DNA of 64,000 nucleotides from JACDBE01 sp963714055 (lineage in GTDB: Bacteria > Actinomycetota > Acidimicrobiia > Spongiisociales > UBA5794). Position numbers and translations under genes: made by a program. The notes beneath the pieces were generated by a model. That model was not told the origin of the DNA. It ran no database searches and saw only the letters and a program-made list of their open reading frames with translations. Position 1 is the first letter of the stretch. Each line of letters opens with the position of its first letter. This document shows positions 9,425 through 17,889 of the stretch, piece after piece. The stretch is from positions 1,736,001 through 1,800,000 of the forward strand of contig OY970227.1 of assembly GCA_963714055.1 (NCBI GenBank), read 5' to 3'.

Positions 9425-10496
9425 GCCGCCGGCCCCGGGCGGGTCATCGCGCCGTTTGACCCGCGCCCTTCTGTGGATGCTGCCGGTGGTGGCGGCGCTG
9501 GCGGTCGGCGTCGCCCTGCTGGCGCTCGCCGGGGCGCCGCCCCTCGAGGCGCTCGGCGTCATCTTCGACGGCGCCTTCGGAGACGCGGCGGACACTGCCA
9601 ACACCCTGATGGCCTGGGCGCCGCTGGTGCTCGCCGCCGCCGGGTTGTGCATCACCTTCGCCGCCGGCCTGTGGAACATCGGGATCGACGGGCAGATCAC
9701 CTTCGGGGCGATCACCGCGGCAGCAGCCGCCCGCATGGTCCCGGGGCCTTCGGTGGTCGTGATCCCCGCCGTGATCCTCGCCGGGATCGTCGGCGGGGCG
9801 CTGTGGGGGCTCGCCGCCGGGTTGCTCCGCACCCACGGCGGGGTGAACGAGATCTTCGGTGGGCTCGGGCTCGACTTCGTCGCCCGCGGGCTGGCCATCT
9901 ACCTCATCATCGGGCCCTGGCAGCGGGAGGGGGTCGCCTCGACGAGCGGCACCGAGCTGTTCCGCCGTGAGGCGTGGCTTCCCACCGTGGGGACCACCAA
10001 CCTGTCGCTCCTCGCCATCCTCTTCGCCGTCGCCGCCCTCGTGCTCACCAGCGTCCTGCTGCGGGGCAGCCGGTTCGGCCTCGAGCTGAAGGCCATCGGG
10101 CAGGGGCCGGCGAGCGCCGCCCTGTTCGGGGTCGACACCCGGCGGCGGCTGCTCGGCGCCTTCCTGGTGTGTGGGGGGATGGCCGGGGTGGCCGGCGCCG
10201 TCCAGGCGATCGGGTTCCACCACAAACTGGTCCCGGCGGTGTCCGGCGGCTACGGCTTCCTGGCGCTGCTGGTGGTGCTGCTGGTCGACTTCCGTCGGGC
10301 CTGGATCGCCCCGGTGGCGCTGTTCTTCGCCGCCATCTTCTCGGGATCGACGCAGCTCCAGCTGCAGCTCGACATCGACTCGTCACTCGGCGGCGTCCTC
10401 CAAGGGGTGCTGGTGCTGTTGGTCCTGCTCACCCGAGGGTGGCAGCAGCGTCGCGGCCGGCGTGAAGTAGGTGCCCCCGCCGTGGAGAGCGCCTGA
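9411..10496 (+). CDS. Nucleoside ABC importer permease 1
   Basis: A 361-residue BPD_transp_2-type permease with about eight to ten hydrophobic helices. The loop GLWNIGIDGQITFGAI around residue 87 is the family signature for nucleoside and sugar permeases of this class. The GTG start overlaps the ATPase gene by 14 bp, and the stop shares a base with the ATG of the second permease. It forms one half of the membrane channel of the BMP importer. Confidence 0.92.
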   Translation: MPPAEPPAPGGSSRRLTRALLWMLPVVAALAVGVALLALAGAPPLEALGVIFDGAFGDAADTANTLMAWAPLVLAAAGLCITFAAGLWNIGIDGQITFGAITAAAAARMVPGPSVVVIPAVILAGIVGGALWGLAAGLLRTHGGVNEIFGGLGLDFVARGLAIYLIIGPWQREGVASTSGTELFRREAWLPTVGTTNLSLLAILFAVAALVLTSVLLRGSRFGLELKAIGQGPASAALFGVDTRRRLLGAFLVCGGMAGVAGAVQAIGFHHKLVPAVSGGYGFLALLVVLLVDFRRAWIAPVALFFAAIFSGSTQLQLQLDIDSSLGGVLQGVLVLLVLLTRGWQQRRGRREVGAPAVESA

Positions 10497-11435
10497 TGGA
10501 CGCCACACTGGCATCGATCGTCGCCGCCGCCACCCCACTGATCTTCGCCGTCATCGGCGAGACCGTCACCGAGCGGTCAGGGGTCATCAACCTCTCGCTG
10601 GAGGGCAGCCTCATGCTGTCGGCCCTGGCTGGGTTCGCCGCCGGCTTGGAGACCGGCCAGTGGTGGGTCGGGTTCGTCGCCGCCGCCATCGTGGGTGGCG
10701 CGGTCGCCGCCCTCGTGGCGTGGGCCAGCATCGAGCTCCGGGTCAACCAGGTGGCGGTCGGCTTCGTGCTGGCGTTGCTCTGCATCGAGCTCAGCTCGTT
10801 CCTCGGGGTGTCGTTCGTCGGCCAGCGCGGTGCCGCCGTGCCTCACTGGGAGATCCCGCTGGTGTCCGATATCCCTTGGCTGGGTGCCGTCTTCTTCTCG
10901 CACAACGTCGTGGTGTACGCCGGGTTGGCATTGATCGCCGTGTCCACCTGGTACATGTTCCGCACCGGACCCGGGCTGGTGCTCCGGGGCATCGGTGAGC
11001 GACCCGAGGCGGCGCACGCCCGGGCGGTGGCGGTCAACCGGCTCCGCTACCGGTACGCCCTCGATCGGCGGTGCGCTGGTCGGTATCGGCGGCGCCGCCT
11101 TCTCGCTCGACGTGAAGCTGGGTTGGTCGTTCCGGCACACTGCCGGGTTCGGCTGGATCGCTCTGGCCATCGTCATCTTCGGCGGCTGGCACCCGCTGCG
11201 GGCCGCCTTCGGCGCCTACCTGTTCGGGGCACTGCAGGTGGCGGCGCTCAAGCTGCAACCGACGTTCCCCGGCCTGTCGCAGATCCTGCCGCTGCTCCCG
11301 TTCCCCCTGATGATCTTCATGCTGGTCCTGGTCAACCGCAGCTGGTTCCGCAACCTCTCCGACCGCTTCCCCTCATGGCGAGCGGTGCTCGCCACCGACG
11401 CCCCGGCGGCCCTCGGTCGCCCCTTCGAGCCTTGA
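10496..11435 (+). CDS. Nucleoside ABC importer permease 2, one +1 frameshift
   Basis: The second permease half. Residues 1-188 read in one frame from ATG (MDATLASIVAAATPL, ERSGVINLSLEGSLM signature) to RLRYRYAL. The rest (IGGALVGIGGAAFSL to the stop at 11435) is in the next frame. The reading resumes if one base within 11060-11063 is dropped (CTC-G-ATC), giving about 312 residues, normal for the family. No other damage is seen, so a sequence error or very recent mutation is more likely than an old pseudogene. It ends the importer operon. Confidence 0.85.
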
Positions 11436-11441
11436 AACTGC

Positions 11442-11561
11442 GAACCTGAGGTTCTGGCGTACCGCTGCGGTACCTAGGAACCTCAGGCTCGTCGGGACGG
11501 GATGGCCAACGCGAACTCGAGACGATCGGGTACCGCCCCGGTATCTAGGAACCTCAGGTTC
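11442..11561. repeat. Intergenic inverted and direct repeats between convergent genes
   Basis: GAACCTGAGGTTC at 11442-11454 is the reverse complement of GAACCTCAGGTTC at 11549-11561 and nearly so of the copy at 11478-11490. In addition a 34-bp unit at 11457-11490 is repeated imperfectly at 11528-11561; both contain CTAGGAACCTCAGG. The block fills the gap between the importer operon and the deaminase gene, which point at each other. It could fold as a two-way terminator, though no T-run follows. Confidence 0.7.
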
Positions 11562-11567
11562 GGGGAT

Positions 11568-12572
11568 TCAGGCGTCGAGGGCGGCGTCGATCTCGGCGAT
11601 GAGCTCGGTGATTCGGTCGTCGGGGAGGAACGACGAGCGGAAGGACTGCCGGGCCACCTCGGCCAGGTCGTGGCGGCTCAACCGAAGCTCCTCCTCGACG
11701 GCGGCGTAGTTGTCACCGACGTAGCCGCCGAAGTAGGCCGGGTCGTCGGAGTTGATCGAGACCACCAGCCCGGCATCGAGCATGTCGGGAAGCACGTGGT
11801 CGGCGAGCCGGTCGACCACCCTGAGCCTCACGTTGCTCAACGGGCACAGCGTCACCGGGATGCCGTCATGGGCGAGGCGCCGCACCAGGGCGGGGTCCTC
11901 CATGGACCGCACCCCGTGGTCGACCCGCCGCACCCCCAGCGTGTCGATCGCCTGCCACACGTATTCCGGCGGGCCCTCCTCGCCGGCGTGGGCCACCGGG
12001 AGGAACCCCTCGGACACCGCTCGCCGGTACACCTCGGAGAACAGTGACGGGGGGAAGCCGACCTCCGACGAGTCGAGCCCGATCCCCAGGATGCGGTCGG
12101 CATGGGGAAGCGCCGCCTCGAGCGTGTCCATGGCGTCGTCGGGCGGAAGGTGGCGGAGGAAGCACATGATCAGTGCCGCCGACATGCCGAGGGTCACCTC
12201 GGCCTCGGCGATCGCCGCCGTCAGCCCGTCGACCACCGCGGCGAACGGGACGCCGCGGGACGTGTGCGTCTGCGGGTCGAAGAACATCTCGACGTGGCGA
12301 ACCCCTTGGGCATGGGCGGTGCGCAGGTAGGCGGCGGCGAGATCGGCGAAGTCCTCGACCGTGCGGAGGACGGCGGCGCCCTGGTAATAGAGGTCGAGGA
12401 ACGACTGGAGGTCGGAGAATGCGTAGGCGGCTCGGATCGCGTCGACGTCCCTGAAGGGGATGGCGACCCCGTTCCGGGCAGCGAGGGCGAGCAGCAACTC
12501 GGGCTCGAGCGTCCCCTCGATATGCAGATGGAGCTCCGCCTTGGGGAGCGTCCGGGCGAACCCGTCTTCCAT
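11568..12572 (-). CDS. Adenine/adenosine deaminase
   Basis: A 334-residue zinc deaminase of the adenosine deaminase superfamily. Metal and catalytic motifs are LHLHIEGTL (residues 15-23), LPVAHAGEEGP with the catalytic Glu, VDHGVRSMED and SINSDDPAYF. The stretch VEMFFDPQTHTSRGV resembles the adenine-deaminase (ADE) branch rather than true adenosine deaminases. The reaction would be adenine to hypoxanthine, or adenosine to inosine. Its product can feed the flanking xanthine dehydrogenases. It converges on the nucleoside importer operon. Confidence 0.85.
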   Translation of the reverse strand: MEDGFARTLPKAELHLHIEGTLEPELLLALAARNGVAIPFRDVDAIRAAYAFSDLQSFLDLYYQGAAVLRTVEDFADLAAAYLRTAHAQGVRHVEMFFDPQTHTSRGVPFAAVVDGLTAAIAEAEVTLGMSAALIMCFLRHLPPDDAMDTLEAALPHADRILGIGLDSSEVGFPPSLFSEVYRRAVSEGFLPVAHAGEEGPPEYVWQAIDTLGVRRVDHGVRSMEDPALVRRLAHDGIPVTLCPLSNVRLRVVDRLADHVLPDMLDAGLVVSINSDDPAYFGGYVGDNYAAVEEELRLSRHDLAEVARQSFRSSFLPDDRITELIAEIDAALDA

Positions 12573-12677
12573 CGCCCGATCCTAGGATGCGCGATCCGTC
12601 GCCCGAACGTGACCGCGCCCCGCTGCGGGCGATGACTCGGGCACGGAAGCAACATCACAACGACAACGAGGTGCCGC

Positions 12678-13148
12678 GTGACCAGGATGAAGAGGCTCGG
12701 GCTCGTCGCCATGGTGGGCGTCGCCCTCCTGACGGCCTGTGGCGGCGACGACGACACCGGCGGCACGAACGGCGGGACCGGCGACGGCGGGGGCGGGGGC
12801 GGAGAGCCGGTCGAGGTCACCGTCGCGATGACAGAGTTCGCCTTCGACCCGGCGACCGTCACGGTTGGCACCGGGACCGAGGTCACGGTGACCGCCGAGA
12901 ACCAGGGCTCCGTCGAGCACGACTTCGTCGTGCTCGACCAGGGTCGAGAGATCGCCGCCGAGACCGACCTGCCCGAGGACCTCGAGGAGGTCCGCACGGA
13001 GTGGGCGGTGGTCAGCCTGCACACCGATGCCGGGGCCGCCGAGACGGGGACGTTTACCGCCCCGGCCGCCGGCGACTACCAGGTGATCTGCATGGTCCCC
13101 GGCCACTTCTCGGCCGGGATGGAAGGGACGCTCACCGTCGAGGGATGA
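12678..13148 (+). CDS. Cupredoxin-domain lipoprotein
   Basis: A 156-residue exported blue-copper-like protein. A lipoprotein signal ends at LLTAC (Cys about residue 21), followed by a Gly-rich linker. The cupredoxin fold starts VEVTVAMTEFAFDP. Type-1 copper ligands are visible: His in SVEHDF, then Cys, His and Met in VICMVPGHFSAGMEG. The start is GTG; an ATG three codons later is possible. It stands alone between the deaminase and an LLM oxidoreductase. It is likely an extracytoplasmic electron carrier; the partner is unknown. Confidence 0.85.
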   Translation: MTRMKRLGLVAMVGVALLTACGGDDDTGGTNGGTGDGGGGGGEPVEVTVAMTEFAFDPATVTVGTGTEVTVTAENQGSVEHDFVVLDQGREIAAETDLPEDLEEVRTEWAVVSLHTDAGAAETGTFTAPAAGDYQVICMVPGHFSAGMEGTLTVEG

Positions 13149-13195
13149 GTGTGACCCGGGACGGGTCCGCTGAACCACGGCCCGCCTGCCGGGGC

Positions 13196-13268
13196 GACCC
13201 CTCCCCGTCAGCCGTGTCGCCCTCGGCCCGTGCCGCTGCCACCCCTCCCCTTTTTGGGGGAAGGGGAA
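13196..13268. repeat. Intergenic repeat family B, copy 1
   Basis: About 73 bp opening with ACCCCTCCCC, followed by a GC-rich middle containing GGCCCGTGCCGCTGCC, and closing with CCCCTCCCCTTTTTGGGGG and AAGGGGAA. The last part is a hairpin with a T-rich loop. The middle and end match the copy at 63670-63745 closely, and the ends match the one at 26406-26461. It lies between the convergent cupredoxin and LLM genes and may act as a transcription terminator. Confidence 0.75.
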
Positions 13269-13272
13269 ACTC

Positions 13273-14205
13273 TCAATTGAGTTCGGCGAGGCGGCCGATG
13301 AGGGTGGCGGTCTCGTCGTAGTCGAACGCGGGGCTGCGCTGGAGGTAGAACCGCTGCATCCCCTCTGCGGCGAGAGCGGCGAGCTGCTCCATGACCTGGT
13401 CGTGGGTGCCCCGTGGGGTGTTGCGCCGCTGCATGTGCGCCTCCAGCTGTTCGACCGTGACCCCCGAAGAAGCGGCGGCGTCGCCGAGCATCGTGTGGTA
13501 CTCGGCCTCGTTCGGGGCGGACATCACAGCCCCGGCGCTGCTGATGAGGAGGGCGTCCGGATCCCGGCCGGCGTCCTTGGCGGCGACCCGCGCTCTGTCC
13601 ACCCGGGCCCGCCATTCGCCGGGGGGAGCCGGGTAGCAGTTGAACTCGTCTGCAAAGGCCCCGGCGAGGCGAGGGGTCTGGTGCGGCCCGATCCCGCCCA
13701 CCACGATCGGCAACGGACCGATCGGGCGCGGGGCGGTCGGTACCGCTTCCAGCGAGAACCACCGGCCCTCGTGGCCGGGGTGGTCGGAGTCGAAGAAGGC
13801 CCGGAGGTACCCGAGGGCGTCCTCGAGCATGGCGAAACGCTCGGCCGTCTCAGGAAAGGCGAGCCCGAACACCTCGTGCTCCCGCTCCAGCCAGCCGGTT
13901 CCGACGCCGAGGGCGAAGCGGCCGCCCGACAGATGGTCGATGGTCACCGCCGTCTTGGCCAGCACGGCGGGATGGCGGAACGTGATCGGGCTGACCAGGA
14001 CGGCCAACCCGATGTGGTCGGTTTCGACGGCGAGCGCAGCGAGTTGCGCCAGCGCATCGAACGCGGGGACGGTCCCGAAGTCGTCACCGAGGCTGAGCAG
14101 GTAGTGGTCGGCGACGGCCAGCGTCGACAGCCCGAGAAGCTCAGCCCACCGGGCCGTGGTCCGCAGCTCCTCGAAGGTGCCGCCCGCCTGGATGGCGATG
14201 TCCAT
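13273..14205 (-). CDS. LLM-class flavin-dependent oxidoreductase (probably F420-dependent)
   Basis: A 310-residue luciferase-like TIM-barrel enzyme. It begins MDIAIQAGGTFEE with ADHYLLS near residue 36, VLVSPITFRHP, and the family signature GGRFALGVGTGWLEREHEVFG (about residues 95-115). In actinobacteria this subgroup generally uses F420, which fits but cannot be proved from sequence alone. The substrate is unknown. A second, distant LLM gene lies at 20130-21152. There is no operon partner. Confidence 0.8.
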   Translation of the reverse strand: MDIAIQAGGTFEELRTTARWAELLGLSTLAVADHYLLSLGDDFGTVPAFDALAQLAALAVETDHIGLAVLVSPITFRHPAVLAKTAVTIDHLSGGRFALGVGTGWLEREHEVFGLAFPETAERFAMLEDALGYLRAFFDSDHPGHEGRWFSLEAVPTAPRPIGPLPIVVGGIGPHQTPRLAGAFADEFNCYPAPPGEWRARVDRARVAAKDAGRDPDALLISSAGAVMSAPNEAEYHTMLGDAAASSGVTVEQLEAHMQRRNTPRGTHDQVMEQLAALAAEGMQRFYLQRSPAFDYDETATLIGRLAELN

Positions 14206-14301
14206 CGGCGGAGCCTATCGACGATCCGTCGGCCAGGGGGTAGGGTGGCGATGCCTGCGGCGCCGTCCGATGCGCCGCCCCGGAGGAGAGGAGGACGAGT
14301 C

Positions 14302-14367
14302 ATGGCTACCACGGACCTGGACGCCACCTTCGTCCCGCCGCTCCCCTCCGGGCTTTCCGCTGCTTGA
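14302..14367 (+). CDS. Possible 21-aa leader peptide before RIO kinase
   Basis: ATG follows a very strong purine-rich ribosome-binding stretch (GGAGGAGAGGAGG, 14282-14294). The ORF is 21 codons (MATTDLDATFVPPLPSGLSAA) and stops 84 bp before the kinase start. Its frame differs from that of the kinase. It may be a short leader ORF, or the site may mark a start that is lost for the kinase. There are no homology clues. Confidence 0.3.
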   Translation: MATTDLDATFVPPLPSGLSAA

Positions 14368-14450
14368 GCGCCACGCCGCTCTCTGCTCCTCGCCCGCTCC
14401 AGGGGACGCGGCCGTCCAGGCCACACCCGTTCCTCCGGAAGGAGCCCGCG

Positions 14451-15206
14451 TTGTCAGACGCGACCGCAGCCGAGCACTTCGTCGACGAAGGGCTCATCGA
14501 CGAGGTCATACGACCGATCAAGAGCGGCAAGGAGGCCACCGTCCTCCTCTGCCGCGCCAACCAACGAACCACCGGCGTCGATCTCGCCGCCCTCAAGGTG
14601 TTCCACCCCCGCGACCGTCGCGACTTCCGCGACGAGTCGGTCTACCGCGCCGGCGAGTGGATCGACGACAGGCGGGCAGCCAAGGCGGTGCGCCAGCGCA
14701 CCCGCTTCGGCAGGCGCGCCGCCGCCATGGTCTGGGTCGAGCGCGAGTGGACCACCCTCGGCGCGCTTCACGCCGCCGGGGCACCGGTGCCTCGCCCGAT
14801 CGCCCGTACCGGCGACGCGATCCTGATGAGGTATGTCGGAGACGAGGCAGCCGCCGCTCCCCAGCTCCGCGCTCACCGGGTCTCGGGCCCGGACGAGGCC
14901 GGGAACCTCCTCGACCTGGTGCTCGACGCCGTCGCCACCATGCTGCGTGCCGACATCGTCCATGCCGACCTGTCACCGTACAACGTGCTCGTGTGGGAGG
15001 GCGGGATCACCGTGATCGACATGCCCCAGGCAGTCGATCCGCGCCTCAACGACCACGCAGAGGAGCTCCTCCACCGTGACATGAGGCGAATGTGCGAGTG
15101 GGCCGGGCGACACGGCGTTCTACGGGACGCCGAGGAGATCGCCGGAAACCTCTGGACCTCTTGGCTCCTCGCCGACCTGGTGCCGGATCACCTGCGCGGG
15201 CTGTGA
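14451..15206 (+). CDS. RIO-family protein kinase
   Basis: A 251-residue RIO-type Ser/Thr kinase. The ATP-binding segment is KSGKEATVLL, the Lys is in AALKVF, the catalytic loop is DIVHADLSPYNVLV (Asp and Asn both present), and the metal-binding Asp is in VIDMPQAVD. The TTG start is chosen because GGAAGGAG lies seven bases ahead; no ATG fits. Bacterial RIO kinases are poorly characterised; archaeal and eukaryotic relatives act in ribosome maturation. A short leader ORF may precede it. Confidence 0.85.
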   Translation: MSDATAAEHFVDEGLIDEVIRPIKSGKEATVLLCRANQRTTGVDLAALKVFHPRDRRDFRDESVYRAGEWIDDRRAAKAVRQRTRFGRRAAAMVWVEREWTTLGALHAAGAPVPRPIARTGDAILMRYVGDEAAAAPQLRAHRVSGPDEAGNLLDLVLDAVATMLRADIVHADLSPYNVLVWEGGITVIDMPQAVDPRLNDHAEELLHRDMRRMCEWAGRHGVLRDAEEIAGNLWTSWLLADLVPDHLRGL

Positions 15207-15288
15207 TCCGGTGGGTGTCGGGCGCGCGTCGGCTTGAAGGATGGGGCGCCCTGCGTGATGATGGTGTGACGCTCTGCCGGAGAACGTC

Positions 15289-17889
15289 ATGACCGTCCCG
15301 TCGCCGAATGGCGATCGCATCCCGTTCGTGCTCAACGGCGCCCCGGTGTCGGTGAGGGCCGACCACCCGCATCTCCTCGCCGCGTTGCGCGAGGAGCTCG
15401 ATGTCATCTCCCCCAAGGATGGCTGCGCTCCCTCCGGCCAGTGCGGCTGCTGCACGGTGCTGGTCGACGGCAAGGCCCGGGTGGCGTGCCAGACATCGCT
15501 CGACAAGGCGGAGGGCAGCGACGTCACCACCCTGGAGGGCTTCGACGAGGCCGAGCGCAACCGGCTCGCCAGCGCCTTCGCCGTCACCGGCGCCCTCCAG
15601 TGCGGGTTCTGCACCCCTGGGATCCTGGTCCGGGTGGCCGCCATGCTGCGCGAGAAGGGAAGCGATCTCACCGGGAGCGCCGCCGCTCCCCGGCTGGGTG
15701 CTCACCTCTGTCGCTGCACCGGGTACACCAAGATCCTCGACGCCGTCGACCTGCTGGCGTCGGGTCAGATACCCGAGCCGGAGACGGCCGGTGGCGTGGG
15801 CAAGCGAGGGATCAGGTACGAGGCGATCGATCTGGCGCTCGGTGACCGGCCCTACATCGATGACCTCCGCCCGCCGGGCCTGCTCCACGCCGCGGTGAGA
15901 CTCGCCGACCACGCCAGGGCCGACGTGCTCGCCATCGACACCGCACCGGCCGAGGCGGTGCCCGGCGTGGTGCGGGTGCTCACCGCCGCCGACGTCCCCG
16001 GGGACCTCAAGATCGGCCTCATCGACCACGATTGGCCGGTCTTCATCCCGGTCGGCGGCCGCACCTCGTACCTGGGCGACGTCCTCGCCGTGGTGGTCGC
16101 CGAGGACGTGCAGACCGCCCGGGCCGCCGCCGAGCTGATCGAGGTCGAGTACGACGTGCTGACCCCGTTCGCCGACGCGCAGGCCGCCGTCGACAGCGAT
16201 GAGAACGCCGTATGGGGACTGGACGGCAACGTCCTGTCCGTTTCGAAGTACCGGCGCGGTGACGTGGATGCCGCCCTGGCCGCATCGGCCCACACCGTCC
16301 ACGAGGTGTTCCACACCCAGCGGGTGGAGCACGCCTTCCTCGAGCCGGAGTCGACGTTGGCGGTCCCCGACGACCGTGGCCGGCTGTATGTCTACTCCGG
16401 TGGGCAAGGGGTGTGGGACGACCGTGACCAGATCGCCGCGGTGCTCGCCATCGACCCGGCCGACGTGGTGGTGGAGCTGGTCTCCAACGGCGGCGCCTTC
16501 GGAGGCAAGGAGGACCTCTCCAACCAGGCGCAGACGGCGCTGGCGGCCCACCTCACCGGAAGGCCGGTGAAGTGCACGCTGACCCGGACCGAGTCGATGC
16601 TGATGCACCCGAAGCGGCACCCGATCCGCATCGAGAGCTGGGCGGGTTGCGACGCCGACGGCCTGCTCACCGCCCTCAGGGTGCGGATGCTGGGTGACTC
16701 GGGCCCATACGCATCGGTGGGGGCCAAGGTCCTGGAGAGGGCCGCCGGCCACGCCTCGGGGCCGTACACCCTGCCGTCGATCGATGTCGAGGCGGTGGCG
16801 GCCCGCACCAACAACCCGGTGTGCGGGGCCTTCCGGGGGTTCGGCGCCAACCAGGCCCAGTTCGCCATGGAGGGCGTCATCGACCGGCTCGCCGAGCAGG
16901 TGGGGATCTCCGGTTGGGAGATGCGGAAGCGCAACGCGGTGACGCAGGGGGCCGTGTGGGGGCCGGGCCAGATCATGGACGGTGGCGCCGCCGGGGCGAT
17001 CATGTGCCTGGAGGCGGTGCGCCCCGCTTACGACGCCGCCGTCGCCGAGGGCAAGGCGGTGGGGCTGGGGCTGGGACTGAAGAACTCGGGCCTGGGCAAT
17101 GGGTTCAAGGAGATCGCCGGAGCCGTGGTCCGGCTCGACGACGACGGCGGGGTCGAGGTCCGCCACTGCTGGACCGAGATGGGGCAGGGGATCCACACCG
17201 TGGCCGCCCAGGTCGCCGCCGAGGAACTGGGGGTCGACCCCACCAGGATCCGGGTGGTGGTGGACACCACCAGGGAGCTGGGCGCCGGGCAGACCACCGG
17301 GTCCCGGGGGACGCTCATGGGGGCGGGCGCCGTTGCCGCCGCCTGCCGCGCCGCCAAAGAGTCGGGGATGGCCACCGGGGTCGATCACCGCGGCGAGTAC
17401 CGGGTGGACTGGACGAATTCGATCAAGGAGGGGCTGGAGCACCCGGTGGTCCACTCCACCTTCGGCTACGCCGCCCAGGTGGTGGTGGCCGATCCGGTCA
17501 CCGGAGATGTGGAGCGGGTGATCGCCGCCCACGACGTTGGCCGGGCGGTGAATCCTCTGCTGTGTGAAGGCCAGATCGAGGGCTCGGTGCACATGGGGCT
17601 CGGCTACGCCCTCACCGAGGACTTCCCCACCGATGACGACGCCCGGCCAACCAACATGACGCTGCGCAGCCTGGGGATCATCCGCCCCAAGGACATGCCA
17701 CCGGTGGAGGTCATCCTGGTGGAGGCGGCGCAGCCGAACGCCCCGTACGGGATCAAAGGGGTGGGCGAGATCGGGCTGGTGCCCACCGCCGGGGCGGTGG
17801 CCGCCGCCCTGCGCCAGGTCGACGGACGGTGGCGCACCCGACTGCCGATGCTGGTCCACGAGCCGCTCGAGATCCCGGCCCCGGCGTGA
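15289..17889 (+). CDS. Fused 2Fe-2S/molybdopterin xanthine dehydrogenase (selenium-dependent XDH type)
   Basis: An 866-residue fusion of a 2Fe-2S domain (residues about 1-160: CGCCTVLVDGKARVAC, QCGFCTPG, CRCTGYTK) with a molybdopterin-binding domain, without a FAD domain. Features such as KIGLIDHDWPVFI, YSGGQGVWDDRDQIAAVL, GGAFGGKEDLS, PKRHPIRIE and YGIKGVGEIGLVPTAG match the family described as selenium-dependent xanthine dehydrogenase. In that family selenium is a labile Mo ligand, not selenocysteine; no in-frame TGA occurs here. The GTGA overlap with an SsnA-like gene supports the family call. It probably oxidises purines. Confidence 0.85.
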   Translation: MTVPSPNGDRIPFVLNGAPVSVRADHPHLLAALREELDVISPKDGCAPSGQCGCCTVLVDGKARVACQTSLDKAEGSDVTTLEGFDEAERNRLASAFAVTGALQCGFCTPGILVRVAAMLREKGSDLTGSAAAPRLGAHLCRCTGYTKILDAVDLLASGQIPEPETAGGVGKRGIRYEAIDLALGDRPYIDDLRPPGLLHAAVRLADHARADVLAIDTAPAEAVPGVVRVLTAADVPGDLKIGLIDHDWPVFIPVGGRTSYLGDVLAVVVAEDVQTARAAAELIEVEYDVLTPFADAQAAVDSDENAVWGLDGNVLSVSKYRRGDVDAALAASAHTVHEVFHTQRVEHAFLEPESTLAVPDDRGRLYVYSGGQGVWDDRDQIAAVLAIDPADVVVELVSNGGAFGGKEDLSNQAQTALAAHLTGRPVKCTLTRTESMLMHPKRHPIRIESWAGCDADGLLTALRVRMLGDSGPYASVGAKVLERAAGHASGPYTLPSIDVEAVAARTNNPVCGAFRGFGANQAQFAMEGVIDRLAEQVGISGWEMRKRNAVTQGAVWGPGQIMDGGAAGAIMCLEAVRPAYDAAVAEGKAVGLGLGLKNSGLGNGFKEIAGAVVRLDDDGGVEVRHCWTEMGQGIHTVAAQVAAEELGVDPTRIRVVVDTTRELGAGQTTGSRGTLMGAGAVAAACRAAKESGMATGVDHRGEYRVDWTNSIKEGLEHPVVHSTFGYAAQVVVADPVTGDVERVIAAHDVGRAVNPLLCEGQIEGSVHMGLGYALTEDFPTDDDARPTNMTLRSLGIIRPKDMPPVEVILVEAAQPNAPYGIKGVGEIGLVPTAGAVAAALRQVDGRWRTRLPMLVHEPLEIPAPA

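Noticed and set aside
15289..17889. Selenocysteine in the selenium-dependent-type XDH
   Set aside because: No in-frame TGA occurs; in this family selenium is held as a labile ligand, not as selenocysteine.
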